DNA of 64,000 nucleotides from an uncultured Pelagimonas sp. (GCF_947498515.1 NZ_CANMKO010000007.1:1-64000), one strand, 5' to 3'. Positions 42,706-51,973 are shown, numbered from the stretch's first letter. Numbers and translations are program-made. Notes: a model not told the origin generated them from the letters alone.

Positions 42706-44339
42706 GACGTTTCCTCTTTGTCTTCTTCGAGCCAGCTACGCAGAATTTCCACTGTTTCAGTTTTGCGCTCTTCAATGAGGTTTCTAAGTCGGTCGACTGG
42801 ATCTTCACTTCCACCGCTACCATCCGGCATGTCAAAATCGACCATGCCCATGCCGCCGAAACCACCGCCATCAGCAACCATGGGCAAATCCTCAAAGCCA
42901 CCAGCAGGTTCGATTTCCCCTTCCAAAACAGGCGAAGAATGATCCAAGGTCGATGGCAGTGCGCCAACGGCGTTTTCTGGCAAGGCGGTCGTCCCGCTAC
43001 CTGAAGAGGCCAAAACCGGACGTACAACAAACAACCCGAGGATCAATGCGACAACAGCCAGAACACCCATCTGCAATAGGCGCATGGTATCGATGTTTCC
43101 AACAAACATACTGGGTTCGATTGGACCGGTTCCCAATCCTTCAGGACGTTCAAACGGCAAAGACCTAATAGTGATCTGATCGCCGCGCTCTTCTTCAAAA
43201 CCGACGGCTGAAGAAACCAAATCCCCCAGCGCTTCAATTTCCGGATCCGGCAATGGAATAAATGTCTGAGAGCCGTCGTCCGCGGTTTCGTATGTTCCAT
43301 TAACCAATACCGCAACTGTAAGACGTCGGATAGCACCTGGGACACGCGTAATTTCTCTCGTAGTTTCAGACACTTCATAATTCACCCGTTCGCGTGTCTC
43401 TGCCTTGGAGGACGAAGACGCATCGGCATTCCCGCCGTTTCCTTCAGGTAAATTAGACGCCACAGTTACATCTCCGCCGCCATTACTATCCGCTTTGTCA
43501 TTGCGCTCTTCCGTGTCAGTCGACACAACGACTCGCCCTTCTGGGTCAAAGCTACGCTCGCGGATCAGTTCGCTTTCTGTGACAGTATCTACACTAACTT
43601 CTACAACCGCGTTTCCGACACCTACGCGTGCTTCCATCAGTCGTTGAACACGGTCGCGAAGTTGCAATGCCTTATCATCCGCCGTCGGACCTGTCGGGCT
43701 ATCAGCATCAGCACCAATTAGGCCTCCTTTGCCGTCGATAACCGCCACATTCTCCGGAACCAAGCCAGGAACAGCCGACGACACAAGGTATTTCAAGGCT
43801 CTTGCTTGTTGTGGAGAAATCGCACCCCCACTTGGCGTTACCGATATAGAGGCCGAGGGCGTAACATCTCTCTGAAATGGGTTTGCGCTACTGTTTGCAA
43901 TATGAACCCGTGCGTTGGCGATTGCAGGATTGGCTACAATAGTCCGAGCCAGTTCTCCCTCTTTTGCTCGCCAATACGCTGCATCAAACATCTGGGATGT
44001 TGTGCCAAAACCTGACAATCCATCTAGAAGCTCATAGCCTTGACCGCTATTTGCAGGCAGCCCTTCGCTTGCGAGCGTCAAACGCAGTGCGTCGCGCTCC
44101 GAATCAGGGACAAAAATCGCTCCACCGCGAACATCAAACTCAACTCCATGCCCCTCCAAAGCTTTGACAACGTCACCTGCCGCCCCGTTTTCCAGACCGG
44201 CATATAATAGTGACATGTTTGGTGCCGATGCCAAACGAGTCAGCCCCAATACGGCTATAATCATCGCAAATGTAGCCCCGATGACTACTATTCTTTGACG
44301 AATGCCTAAGGCACCCCAGACTGAAAAAACCTGCTGCAA
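42702..44339 (-). CDS. fliF: flagellar MS-ring protein FliF
   Basis: Basal-body MS-ring protein, about 545 residues. It has two membrane helices (about 16-35 and near 440-465) around a large periplasmic domain with the typical GQGYELLDGLSGFGTTSQMF and EGELARTIVANPAIANARVHIA stretches. The C-terminal cytoplasmic tail (DPVDRLRNLIEERKTETVEI) binds FliG. The start is taken as TTG at 44339, six bases after GGAGG, giving a family-like MQQVFSVWGALG; an upstream ATG at 44390 adds 17 residues unlike the family. A CtrA-type box lies upstream. Confidence 0.93.
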   Translation of the reverse strand: MQQVFSVWGALGIRQRIVVIGATFAMIIAVLGLTRLASAPNMSLLYAGLENGAAGDVVKALEGHGVEFDVRGGAIFVPDSERDALRLTLASEGLPANSGQGYELLDGLSGFGTTSQMFDAAYWRAKEGELARTIVANPAIANARVHIANSSANPFQRDVTPSASISVTPSGGAISPQQARALKYLVSSAVPGLVPENVAVIDGKGGLIGADADSPTGPTADDKALQLRDRVQRLMEARVGVGNAVVEVSVDTVTESELIRERSFDPEGRVVVSTDTEERNDKADSNGGGDVTVASNLPEGNGGNADASSSSKAETRERVNYEVSETTREITRVPGAIRRLTVAVLVNGTYETADDGSQTFIPLPDPEIEALGDLVSSAVGFEEERGDQITIRSLPFERPEGLGTGPIEPSMFVGNIDTMRLLQMGVLAVVALILGLFVVRPVLASSGSGTTALPENAVGALPSTLDHSSPVLEGEIEPAGGFEDLPMVADGGGFGGMGMVDFDMPDGSGGSEDPVDRLRNLIEERKTETVEILRSWLEEDKEETS

Positions 44340-44395
44340 GACTAACCTCCGCTCCAAACATTCTGTTCGGTTGTTCTGACTTTGGCGCATTCAGC

Positions 44396-44410
44396 TTAAC
44401 AATCAGTTAG
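44396..44410. promoter_or_regulatory. CtrA-type box between divergent fliF and fliL
   Basis: TTAA-CAATCAG-TTAG matches the consensus TTAA-N7-TTAA with one mismatch. It lies 46 to 60 bases upstream of fliL and about 57 to 71 upstream of the fliF start, as expected for a CtrA site that activates flagellar genes. Confidence 0.55.
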
Positions 44411-44455
44411 CCCATTTCTGTCAAAACGGTTTCACGGACAGAAAAGAGGTTTAAT

Positions 44456-44971
44456 ATGTCTGATGCTACCGTTGACGACGCAGACGTCGAAGAGAAGAAA
44501 CCATCTAAACTTCCAATGATCATTGGGATTGTGCTGGCATTGGCCGGTGGCGGCGGAGGTTTCTTTGCGGTGCAATCGGGCCTGCTCGGCGGTGGACAAG
44601 AAGCTGCGGCACATGATTCGGGTTCGGAAGACCACGCTCAAGACGACGCCGTCGAAACTGCGCCATTACCGGATGTCTCCTTTATAGAGGTGCCGCAATT
44701 GGTGATTTCCCTAGGCCCTCGGGCGCAAGCCAATCACTTGCGATTTAGAGCAAGCTTGGAAGTGCCGAAAAAACACGCCGTTGAAGTCGAAGGTATTTTG
44801 CCCCGAGTTCAAGACGTACTGAACAGCTACCTTCGCGCTTTGGAACCTAGGGATCTTGAAGCTCCAGGTGCTCTCATCAAACTGCGTGGTCAAATGCTAC
44901 GTAGAGTCAGACTGGTTGCCGGAGAAGGGCGCGTTCGCGACCTTTTGGTGCTTGAATTTGTACTAAACTAA
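44456..44971 (+). CDS. fliL: flagellar basal body protein FliL
   Basis: Membrane protein of 171 residues tied to motor function. One helix (about 20-40, rich in glycine: LALAGGGGGFF) is followed by a Glu/Asp-rich linker and a periplasmic domain (FIEVPQLVISLGPR, then ASLEVPKKHAVEVEG and PRVQDVLNSYLRAL). The C-terminal motif region VRDLLVLEFVLN fits the family. It heads the divergent operon with a small gene and a motE-like gene. Confidence 0.93.
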   Translation: MSDATVDDADVEEKKPSKLPMIIGIVLALAGGGGGFFAVQSGLLGGGQEAAAHDSGSEDHAQDDAVETAPLPDVSFIEVPQLVISLGPRAQANHLRFRASLEVPKKHAVEVEGILPRVQDVLNSYLRALEPRDLEAPGALIKLRGQMLRRVRLVAGEGRVRDLLVLEFVLN

Positions 44972-44985
44972 CAAAGGGGACAGGA

Positions 44986-45351
44986 ATGGAAATGATCGCA
45001 GATATTCTGCTTGTCGCGGGCGCTTTGGGTGCTGGATTCTACTGTTTTATTCTTGCCAAGCGGCTGACACGTTTTACCGATTTGGAGAACGGTGTCGGTG
45101 GTGCAGTTGCTGTCTTGTCTGCACAAGTTGACGATCTAAGCAAAACATTGGCAAGCGCACAGAAAAGTGCGGGGGATTCGTCGAAGTCGTTGGGAGAACT
45201 TACAGAACGGGCGGAAGATGTGGCCCGTAGGCTTGAATTGCTTGTGGCGTCTATGCACGATTTACCGCAAACCGGTACCACTCACAGCGCCCCCCCTGCA
45301 ACAACACCGGAAAAAGCTGACCCTGTGTTTGTGCGCCATCAGCGCAACTGA
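44986..45351 (+). CDS. DUF6468-like flagellar-operon membrane protein
   Basis: A 121-residue protein with one N-terminal membrane helix (about 5-26, ILLVAGALGAGFYCFILAK) and a long coiled-coil region (about 45-95, LSAQVDDLSKTLAS and following). The tail is Pro-rich. It stands between fliL and the motE-like gene, with gaps of 14 and 8 bases. I believe it is of the DUF6468 type but this rests on layout. No enzyme motif is seen; a scaffolding role near the motor is likely. Confidence 0.75.
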   Translation: MEMIADILLVAGALGAGFYCFILAKRLTRFTDLENGVGGAVAVLSAQVDDLSKTLASAQKSAGDSSKSLGELTERAEDVARRLELLVASMHDLPQTGTTHSAPPATTPEKADPVFVRHQRN

Positions 45352-45359
45352 GGTGAAAA

Positions 45360-45995
45360 ATGTTTAAGACAAAATCATCTGGAAACAAGAAACGATCCCG
45401 TCGCAAAGCAAAAGGTGCACTCTCTGCGATTGGAGCCCTGCTGCTCGCCTCTGCTGCTCTTAGAATTGGCGTTGGAGCAGGGGAAGCCTTTGCTCGTGAA
45501 GGCGGCGATGGGGCTCCAACTGCTGCTTTGACAGAAGTAGCTGAAAAACACGAAGCAGAACAAATTACCCCAAATGAAATTGCCGACGAAGACATTTCTC
45601 CATTGCTGAAAGCACTCAATGAGCGAGAAGCGCAGGTAGAAAAGCGCGAACATGAAATCGCTATGAGAATGAAAACACTTTCTGTTGCCGAGCAGGAAAT
45701 TGAACGAAAGCTCAGTGCTTTGATAAATGCTGAAGAGCGGTTGCGTGCCACAATGTCTCTCGCTCAAAACGCTGCCGAAGACGACATTACACGCTTGACG
45801 GATGTTTATGCCAATATGAAACCGAAACAAGCCGCTGCATTGTTTGAAGAAATGGACCCTGAGTTTTCGGCCGGCTTCTTGGCTCGGATGCGGCCAGACA
45901 CGGCAGCCGGCATAATGGCCGGGCTAAGCCCTTCGGCGGCATATACGATCAGCGTTGTGTTGGCCGGTCGCAATGCCCAGGTGCCCAAAGAATAG
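45360..45995 (+). CDS. MotE-like flagellar chaperone
   Basis: A 211-residue protein with a basic N-terminus, one membrane helix or signal anchor (about 20-35), a long coiled coil (about 80-140) and a C-terminal MgtE-N-type fold (VYANMKPKQAAALFEEMD, then FLARMRPDTAAGIMAGL). In other alphaproteobacteria MotE stabilises MotC or other motor parts. It lies in the fliL operon. I call it MotE-like because the fold and position agree; no experiment can be inferred. Confidence 0.82.
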   Translation: MFKTKSSGNKKRSRRKAKGALSAIGALLLASAALRIGVGAGEAFAREGGDGAPTAALTEVAEKHEAEQITPNEIADEDISPLLKALNEREAQVEKREHEIAMRMKTLSVAEQEIERKLSALINAEERLRATMSLAQNAAEDDITRLTDVYANMKPKQAAALFEEMDPEFSAGFLARMRPDTAAGIMAGLSPSAAYTISVVLAGRNAQVPKE

Positions 45996-46129
45996 AAGAA
46001 TCATTTGGCAATTGGCAAAGCTTTGCTTGAACACAGCAACGTGACACATCTTGTCTCGATCCTGGGATTGATTTTCAAGCCATTTTGCGCAAGATGATCG
46101 CCGTTTACCAATTTAGGAATAGTGCTGCC

Positions 46130-46678
46130 ATGATCACTCGTCGAACTTTCGTCGCCGCCGCAACGTCATCCCTTGCGTTGCCCGCTCTCGCTTTCGAAGT
46201 TGATCCGGTATTCCGCCCGCAAACGGTAGGAATCAAAAAAGACCTCGAGCCGGGTCAAATCTTGATTCTTCCACGCGCCCATTTCTTGTACTTTGTGACC
46301 GATCAAGGCCAGGCACGCCGCTATGGGGTAGGTGTTGGCAAGGCTGGGTTGGAATTCACAGGAACCGCAAAAATTGGTGCCAAAAAAGAGTGGCCAACTT
46401 GGCGACCAACCGATGAAATGATTGAGCGCGACCCGCATTTGTACGGTAAATTTGCGGGCACCGACTACGTTCAACCGGGCGGCCCAAGCAATCCCCTAGG
46501 TGCCCGTGCCCTTTACCTTTTCCAAAACGGTCGCGACACTTTTTTCCGTATCCATGGAACCACGGCACCAAAATCGATTGGGCGTTCTGTTTCCAATGGA
46601 TGTATCCGCATGCTCAATGAACATGTCGAAGACCTGTACGAACGTGTGCCGATTGGCTCCAAAGTAACTGTACTCTAA
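46130..46678 (+). CDS. L,D-transpeptidase (YkuD family), exported
   Basis: Periplasmic cell-wall cross-linking enzyme of about 182 residues. The N-terminus ITRRTFVAAATSSLALPALA is a Tat-like twin-arginine signal. The catalytic segment HGTTAPKSIGRSVSNGCIRM holds the catalytic His and Cys in the HXnSXGChR-type motif (SNGCIRM). The chosen ATG at 46130 puts the signal at the start; ATGs at 46085 and 46094 would add 15 or 12 residues. It may act on meso-DAP cross-links or attach outer-membrane proteins. Confidence 0.9.
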   Translation: MITRRTFVAAATSSLALPALAFEVDPVFRPQTVGIKKDLEPGQILILPRAHFLYFVTDQGQARRYGVGVGKAGLEFTGTAKIGAKKEWPTWRPTDEMIERDPHLYGKFAGTDYVQPGGPSNPLGARALYLFQNGRDTFFRIHGTTAPKSIGRSVSNGCIRMLNEHVEDLYERVPIGSKVTVL

Positions 46679-46708
46679 CCAAGGGTCATGAAAGAAATTT
46701 GATAGGAG

Positions 46709-46736
46709 GCCGGGTCGCGTTGCGGTCCGGCTTTTT
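46709..46736 (+). terminator. intrinsic terminator of the L,D-transpeptidase gene
   Basis: GCCGG at 46709-46713 pairs with CCGGC at 46727-46731, with an inner CGC/GCG pair set around GTT, followed by TTTTT. Confidence 0.8.
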
Positions 46737-46861
46737 GTTTCGGATTTTCTCTGTGCGGCCCATTTTCGCCGGTGCTATGCCACAATCCCGCCATGTTCAA
46801 AGTGCTTTAATCAATTCGAAAGACCTGAGGCACTATCGTTGCACAGGATGGAGGCGAGGAA

Positions 46862-47059
46862 ATGGCTGTTGTGGCAATTTTAGTTGGAAGTGTTTTAGGA
46901 CTTTTTGCCGGGTTGGTCGGTTTCTTGTTTTTTGGCATGTCTCTCGCCTCTGCTTTTGCTCTTTACCTCATGTGTGGGATCGGGATGGGGACACTCACAA
47001 CTCTTTGCACCGTAGTTGCCTGCCTACTGTCGCCAAAGTCGCAACTTTCTCCGGTGTGA
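46862..47059 (+). CDS. small two-helix membrane protein
   Basis: A 65-residue protein, MAVVAILVGSVLGLFAGLVG onward, almost entirely hydrophobic with two membrane helices. The ATG at 46862 follows GGAGGCGAGGAA, a strong ribosome site. A longer reading from 46699 overlaps the terminator and is less likely. No family is recognised. It is the only plus-strand gene between the terminator and the convergent esterase gene, whose stop is 11 bases away. Confidence 0.6.
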   Translation: MAVVAILVGSVLGLFAGLVGFLFFGMSLASAFALYLMCGIGMGTLTTLCTVVACLLSPKSQLSPV

Positions 47060-47070
47060 CAACGGGATGA

Positions 47071-47733
47071 CTAAAGTCGCGACAACAGAGTTTCGACTTT
47101 AGGCCCTACGACATCAACAATCTTCTTTACACCTTCTGGATTGGGGTGAATTCCGTCGTGCTGCATATACTTCGCCACCGCAGTTGGTGTTCGCTTCTCT
47201 CCTAAACCGGCAAAGAAGCTGTCGAGAAAGACAGCATCGTACTTGGCCGCAAGCTCAGGATAAATTGCGTCGAACTGAGTTTTGTAATCTGCCCCAAAAT
47301 TTCCCGGCGCTTCCATTCCTATCAGCAGAACTTCCATCTCATGCTTTTGCGCGACTTGTAGAATGCCCTCAATGTTGCGGCGCGCCTCGTCTGGGGCAAC
47401 TCCGCGCAGCAAGTCATTGCCGCCCAAGGTGACAATCATTGCATCAATATTCGAAGTCAGTGACCATTCAACCCGCGCCAATCCGCCTGCCGACGTATCG
47501 CCAGAGACACCGCCATTTACAATCGTTACATCATGGCCACGTTCAGCCAACCAAATTCTCAACTGTGGGACAAATCCGTCTTGCTCAAATAGGCCGTAGC
47601 CCTGCGTTAAACTGTCTCCTAACGCTAAAATGTCTATGGTTTCCGCAACTGCGGCGGTCGCCGATAGAAAAACTCCTACTACCGCGGCCTTGCAGCCCGT
47701 ACTTAGCAACCCATATCTGAAAAAACGCTTCAT
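47071..47733 (-). CDS. TesA/arylesterase-type SGNH hydrolase, exported
   Basis: Periplasmic SGNH-fold lipase/thioesterase of 220 residues. A signal peptide (to about residue 30) is followed by block I ALGDSLTQGYG with the Ser, block II Gly in VNGGVSGDTSAGG, block III GGNDLLRG with Asn, and block V DGIHPNPEG with Asp and His. The ATG at 47733 follows GGGGAAAGG. It is divergent from the ybbA-like gene with only 16 bases between, as in E. coli tesA-ybbA. Confidence 0.9.
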   Translation of the reverse strand: MKRFFRYGLLSTGCKAAVVGVFLSATAAVAETIDILALGDSLTQGYGLFEQDGFVPQLRIWLAERGHDVTIVNGGVSGDTSAGGLARVEWSLTSNIDAMIVTLGGNDLLRGVAPDEARRNIEGILQVAQKHEMEVLLIGMEAPGNFGADYKTQFDAIYPELAAKYDAVFLDSFFAGLGEKRTPTAVAKYMQHDGIHPNPEGVKKIVDVVGPKVETLLSRL

Positions 47734-47749
47734 CGTCGGACCTTTCCCC

Positions 47750-48439
47750 ATGCCTGATCCTGTACTCTCTCTCCAAGATGTCACTTTGCGCCTGCGAGGC
47801 AATGCCGGAGAGGTAGAAATCTTGCATGGAATTAGCCTAGACGTCGCAAAAGGCGAAAGTTTGGGACTTATTGGCCCTTCTGGTTCCGGGAAATCGTCTC
47901 TTTTGATGGTTATGGGCGGGTTGGAAAAGGCCTCCGGCGGGACGGTCACAGCACTGGGCCAGGACTTAACCGCCTTAGATGAAGATCAACTAGCGCGATT
48001 TAGGCGCGACCACATGGGCGTTGTTTTCCAATCCTTTCATTTGATCCCGACCATGACTGCCCTTGAAAATGTGGCAACACCTCTGGAACTGGCCGGAAAA
48101 AAAGATGCTTTTGAACGAGCCGCAGCTGAGCTTGACGCTGTCGGACTTGGACATCGGGCCGATCATTACCCGGCTCAAATGTCGGGTGGTGAACAACAAC
48201 GTGTCGCACTCGCGCGTGCGCTTGCGCCGCGCCCTGACATTTTGTTGGCGGACGAGCCAACCGGTAACCTTGATGGTCAGAACGGCCAAGCCATTATGGA
48301 TTTGATTTTCGGCCTATCCGAACGGCACGGCGCGACGCTTGTGCTTGTCACACACGCGCCTGAACTTGCCGCGAGGTGTGACAGAACCATTCGCTTGAAT
48401 GATGGGCTGATCGACCCTGCACAGAAAGCTGCAGAATGA
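47750..48439 (+). CDS. YbbA/LolD-like ABC transporter ATPase
   Basis: ATPase of 229 residues in the MacB/LolD class. Walker A GPSGSGKSS, signature MSGGEQQRV, Walker B ILLADEPTGNLD and the switch His VTHAPE are complete. It overlaps the next gene (ATGA), encoding the large permease. The tesA-ybbA-ybbP arrangement is conserved in other proteobacteria; an extrusion role at the membrane has been suggested, but the substrate is not known. Confidence 0.9.
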   Translation: MPDPVLSLQDVTLRLRGNAGEVEILHGISLDVAKGESLGLIGPSGSGKSSLLMVMGGLEKASGGTVTALGQDLTALDEDQLARFRRDHMGVVFQSFHLIPTMTALENVATPLELAGKKDAFERAAAELDAVGLGHRADHYPAQMSGGEQQRVALARALAPRPDILLADEPTGNLDGQNGQAIMDLIFGLSERHGATLVLVTHAPELAARCDRTIRLNDGLIDPAQKAAE

Positions 48440-50952
48440 GTTGGCGTATTTCAACCCGCTTCGCCCGACGGGAATTGCGTGGTGGCTTGCATGGCTTCAG
48501 GATTTTCATTGCTTGCCTTGCCCTCGGGGTGGCCGCGATTGCCGGGGTCGGATCGGTCAGATCTGCTATTCAGCTCGGCTTGACCGAACAAGGGGCTGTG
48601 TTGCTAGGTGGCGATGCCAAGGCAGAGTTCACCTACCGCTTTGCAGATGAAACCGAGCGAGCGTGGTTGGAAAGCATCTCAAACTCGATCTCTGAAGTGA
48701 CAGATTTCAGATCGATGGCGGTTGTTGACCATGACGGCACCGACGAACGGGCGCTCACACAGGTGAAATCTGTGGACGACAATTACCCGCTATTGGGGGA
48801 CGTCGTTCTGGACCCACCGATGGCAATCTCAGATGCTTTGTCAGGCCAAGGTGCGCTCATGGCTCCGGCTTTGGCAGATCGCCTAGGTTTGACTCCCGGC
48901 GACGCTTTTCGATTGGGCACCCAAGATTTCACCCTTAGCGCAATTCTTGTGCGCGAACCCGATGATGCCGGGGATGGGTTTGGCCTTGGGCCCCGAACCA
49001 TCGTTAAGACAAAGGCCTTAGAAGGGTCCGGGCTTTTGGCCCCCGGTTCGCTATTCGACACAGAATACCGCATGACGCTTCCCGTGGGCACCAACCTTGA
49101 TGCCCTTGCTGACAAAGCCAAGGCCGAGTTCGAACGTACCGGGTTAAAATGGCGCGACGCGCGAAATGGGGCCCCGGGGGTTGCTCGTTTTGTTGACAGA
49201 CTTGGCAGCTTTCTTGTTCTGATCGGCCTGTCTGGCCTTGCCGTGGGCGGCGTTGGTGTCTCGGCGGCGGTACGCGCGTATTTGGCCCGCAAGACATCTG
49301 TCATTGCGACTTTACGCACATTGGGCGCGACCCGAGCCGTGATTTTTCAAACCTATTTCCTACAAATTGGTGCCCTAAGCTTGGTTGGCATCGCCATTGG
49401 TCTGCTCCTTGGTGGGCTTGTACCCATTCTGTTAGGCCCGTTGATCGGCGCGGCGCTTCCTATTCCAGCTGTTTTCACCCTTCATCCCGGCCCTTTGGCC
49501 GAGGCCGCTCTGTATGGCGTGCTCACCGCTTTGGTGTTCACCTTGTGGCCCTTGGCCCGCGCCGAGGAAGTGCGTGCTGCGACACTGATGCGTGACGCCT
49601 TGGAAGGTGCTAACCGCCTCCCTGCCGCAAGATACATCATCGCGACGCTGATCCTCCTTGGGCTTTTGGTTGGCTCGGCAATGCTCTTCTCCGGCAACGC
49701 CTTTTTGACAATTTGGACCGCAGGCGGCATTCTTGCTGCACTTCTCATCCTGACGCTAGCGGCACAGTTGATCCGCGCAATCGCCCGCCGGTCGGCCCGC
49801 CGGGTGCGCGGGCGCCCGATTTGGCGATGGGCTTTGGCCGCGATTGGAGGACCGGGGGAAAGCGCCGGTGCGGTTGTTATCTCTTTGGGTCTTGGCCTGT
49901 CCGTTCTAGCCGCAGTCGGTCAGATTGACGGCAATCTGCGTAGCGCAATTGCCCGCGATTTGCCGGATGTTGCGCCCTCCTACTTCTTTGTCGACATTCA
50001 AAAAGAACAGATGTCCGGTTACCTTGAGCGACTTGAAAATGACCCGGCGGTGTCGCGGATCGACAGTGCACCAATGCTACGCGGGATCATCACAAGAATT
50101 AGCGGGCAGAATGCTAGGGATGTGGCAGGTGAACATTGGGTTGTGCGCGGTGATCGCGGCATCACCTACGCCGCTGAACCGGATGAACGGTTCACAATCA
50201 CACAAGGCGAATGGTGGCCCAAGGACTATAGCGGCCCGCCACAGATTAGCTTTGCCGCCGAAGAAGGTGAAGAGCTTGGCTTGGAACTGGGTGATACCCT
50301 AACGCTCAATATTCTAGGGCGCGACATCACCGCCACGATCACCAGTTTCCGAGAGGTCGATTTCTCGACTGCCGGTATTGGCTTTGTCATGACGTTGAAC
50401 CCCTCGGCGCTGCAAGGTGCGCCGCACTCCTTCATTTCCACGGTCTACGCCGAAGAAGAGGCCGAAGCGCAGATTTTGCGCGATCTGGCCAATACCTATC
50501 CAAACATCACGGCGATCCGTGTACGCGATGCCATTGATCGGGTTTCCGAAATGCTGGCCGGGATTTCCGACGCTGTGCGCTGGGGGGCCGGGGCAAGCCT
50601 TTTGACCGGTTTCCTTGTTTTGATTGGGGCCGCTGCCGCCGGAGAAGGGGCCCGCACTTACGAAGCCGCAGTTCTGAAAACCTTGGGGGCGTCGCGCCCG
50701 CGCATTTTGGCAAGCTTTACCTTGCGATCGGCCTTGTTGGGTGCCTCCGCTGGGTTGGTTTCCCTTGGGGCGGGCATTGCAGGCGGTTGGGCCGTTTTAA
50801 CATTTGTGATGGAAACCGAATTCACGGTGATTTGGGGCTCTGCCTTTGGTGTGATCGTGGGCGGCATTTTCGCAACTTTGCTTGCTGGCCTTGGATTTGC
50901 CTGGCGACCATTGGCGCAAAGGCCTGCATCAGTGCTTCGAACGCGCGAATAG
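48436..50952 (+). CDS. YbbP-like large FtsX-type ABC permease
   Basis: Permease of 838 residues with a MacB/FtsX-like plan: an N-terminal helix, a large periplasmic domain, then three or four helices (about 260-430), a second periplasmic domain and a C-terminal helix set (about 705-835). Repeated FtsX features are VIATLRTLGATRAVIFQTYFL and AVLKTLGASRPRILASFTL. It overlaps the ATPase by four bases. It works with it as a mechanotransmission-type complex rather than a classical importer. Confidence 0.9.
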   Translation: MSWRISTRFARRELRGGLHGFRIFIACLALGVAAIAGVGSVRSAIQLGLTEQGAVLLGGDAKAEFTYRFADETERAWLESISNSISEVTDFRSMAVVDHDGTDERALTQVKSVDDNYPLLGDVVLDPPMAISDALSGQGALMAPALADRLGLTPGDAFRLGTQDFTLSAILVREPDDAGDGFGLGPRTIVKTKALEGSGLLAPGSLFDTEYRMTLPVGTNLDALADKAKAEFERTGLKWRDARNGAPGVARFVDRLGSFLVLIGLSGLAVGGVGVSAAVRAYLARKTSVIATLRTLGATRAVIFQTYFLQIGALSLVGIAIGLLLGGLVPILLGPLIGAALPIPAVFTLHPGPLAEAALYGVLTALVFTLWPLARAEEVRAATLMRDALEGANRLPAARYIIATLILLGLLVGSAMLFSGNAFLTIWTAGGILAALLILTLAAQLIRAIARRSARRVRGRPIWRWALAAIGGPGESAGAVVISLGLGLSVLAAVGQIDGNLRSAIARDLPDVAPSYFFVDIQKEQMSGYLERLENDPAVSRIDSAPMLRGIITRISGQNARDVAGEHWVVRGDRGITYAAEPDERFTITQGEWWPKDYSGPPQISFAAEEGEELGLELGDTLTLNILGRDITATITSFREVDFSTAGIGFVMTLNPSALQGAPHSFISTVYAEEEAEAQILRDLANTYPNITAIRVRDAIDRVSEMLAGISDAVRWGAGASLLTGFLVLIGAAAAGEGARTYEAAVLKTLGASRPRILASFTLRSALLGASAGLVSLGAGIAGGWAVLTFVMETEFTVIWGSAFGVIVGGIFATLLAGLGFAWRPLAQRPASVLRTRE

Positions 50953-51018
50953 TCACCTTGAATCAGCTGGCGGAGGCTGGCAATCACTTTGCAATTGCAG
51001 CAATTACCGGACGGACCC

Positions 51019-51939
51019 ATGACCGATTCCCTGCCTATGCCGATTACCGCCCCGCTGACCAAAGCCCAGCGCACTCAGTTGTTGAACTTGGTGCGCCGCG
51101 CGGCCAAAGCCGAAATCATGCCGCGCTTTCGCCAATTGGGTGCGCATCAAATCGATACCAAATCCGGCCCTCAGGATTTGGTGACTGATGCCGACAAAGC
51201 CGCTGAGGCGATGATCACCCGCGGCGTCTTGGGCATGTTCCCGCACGCTTTGGTGGTTGGCGAAGAACACGCATCCGACAACCCCAAAATCATCGACAAA
51301 ATCGCCGAGGCGGAACTTTGCTTTACCATTGATCCCGTTGACGGCACTTGGAATTATGCAAATGGGCTGACGTGTTTTGGCGTGTTCGTTTCTATTTTGC
51401 GGTTTGGCAAGCCTGTTATGGGTCTGCTTTACGATCCGGTCATGAACGATGTGATCATCGCGGACGAAGAGACACCTACAATTCTCGTCGGCCCGCGCGG
51501 CATGCGCCGCAAGGTCAAAACGTCTGACGGTGGTCCCATTGAAACGCTCAAGGGCTACGTCCCGCTATCTCTGCTACCAGAGGACAAACAAGCCGACATG
51601 GCGGCAACCTACCCCCGGTTTTCGCGCGTGAACACGTTGCGCTGCTCGCTCCACGAGTTCCGCATGCTGGCGCAGGGCAATGTTGACTTCATCCTATCCG
51701 CCAAGCTGACCCCTTGGGATCAACCCGCTGGCGTCGTTGCGGCGCGTCAGGCCGGGGCGCATGTGGCAATGCTGGATGGCTCCGAATATCGTGGCGACAC
51801 CCGCGAGGGGTACCTGTTGTCGGCATGTAATGTCGAAACATGGGGCCGGGTTCGCGACATGTTTGATTTCCTGATCGACAAACCCGCCCAAGAACCTGAT
51901 GCGGATCAGGACCCAGACGGCGACAGCGCCGATAGTTAA
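51019..51939 (+). CDS. inositol monophosphatase-family phosphatase
   Basis: Mg2+/Li+-type phosphatase of about 306 residues. Metal-site residues are visible in GEEHASD (Glu), DPVDGTWNYANG (Asp-Pro-Val-Asp-Gly-Thr) and the C-terminal TPWDQPAGVVAARQAGA (Trp-Asp). Substrate may be inositol phosphate, histidinol phosphate, PAP or another sugar phosphate. The ATG at 51019 is preferred over a TTG ten codons upstream; a GGAC stretch precedes it. The C-terminal tail is Asp-rich. A shared terminator follows. Confidence 0.88.
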   Translation: MTDSLPMPITAPLTKAQRTQLLNLVRRAAKAEIMPRFRQLGAHQIDTKSGPQDLVTDADKAAEAMITRGVLGMFPHALVVGEEHASDNPKIIDKIAEAELCFTIDPVDGTWNYANGLTCFGVFVSILRFGKPVMGLLYDPVMNDVIIADEETPTILVGPRGMRRKVKTSDGGPIETLKGYVPLSLLPEDKQADMAATYPRFSRVNTLRCSLHEFRMLAQGNVDFILSAKLTPWDQPAGVVAARQAGAHVAMLDGSEYRGDTREGYLLSACNVETWGRVRDMFDFLIDKPAQEPDADQDPDGDSADS

Positions 51940-51943
51940 AGCA

Positions 51944-51972
51944 AAAGCCCCGGAATTCTCCGGGGCTTTCTT
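51944..51972. terminator. bidirectional terminator between the phosphatase gene and gcvP
   Basis: AAAGCCCCGG at 51944-51953 pairs perfectly with CCGGGGCTTT at 51960-51969 around a six-base loop. T runs follow on both strands. Confidence 0.9.
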
Positions 51973-51973
51973 T

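Noticed and set aside
46699-47070. Plus-strand frame of 123 codons overlapping the small membrane gene
   Set aside because: It begins at the terminator hairpin and runs in a different frame from the well-positioned ATG at 46862, with no protein-like features.
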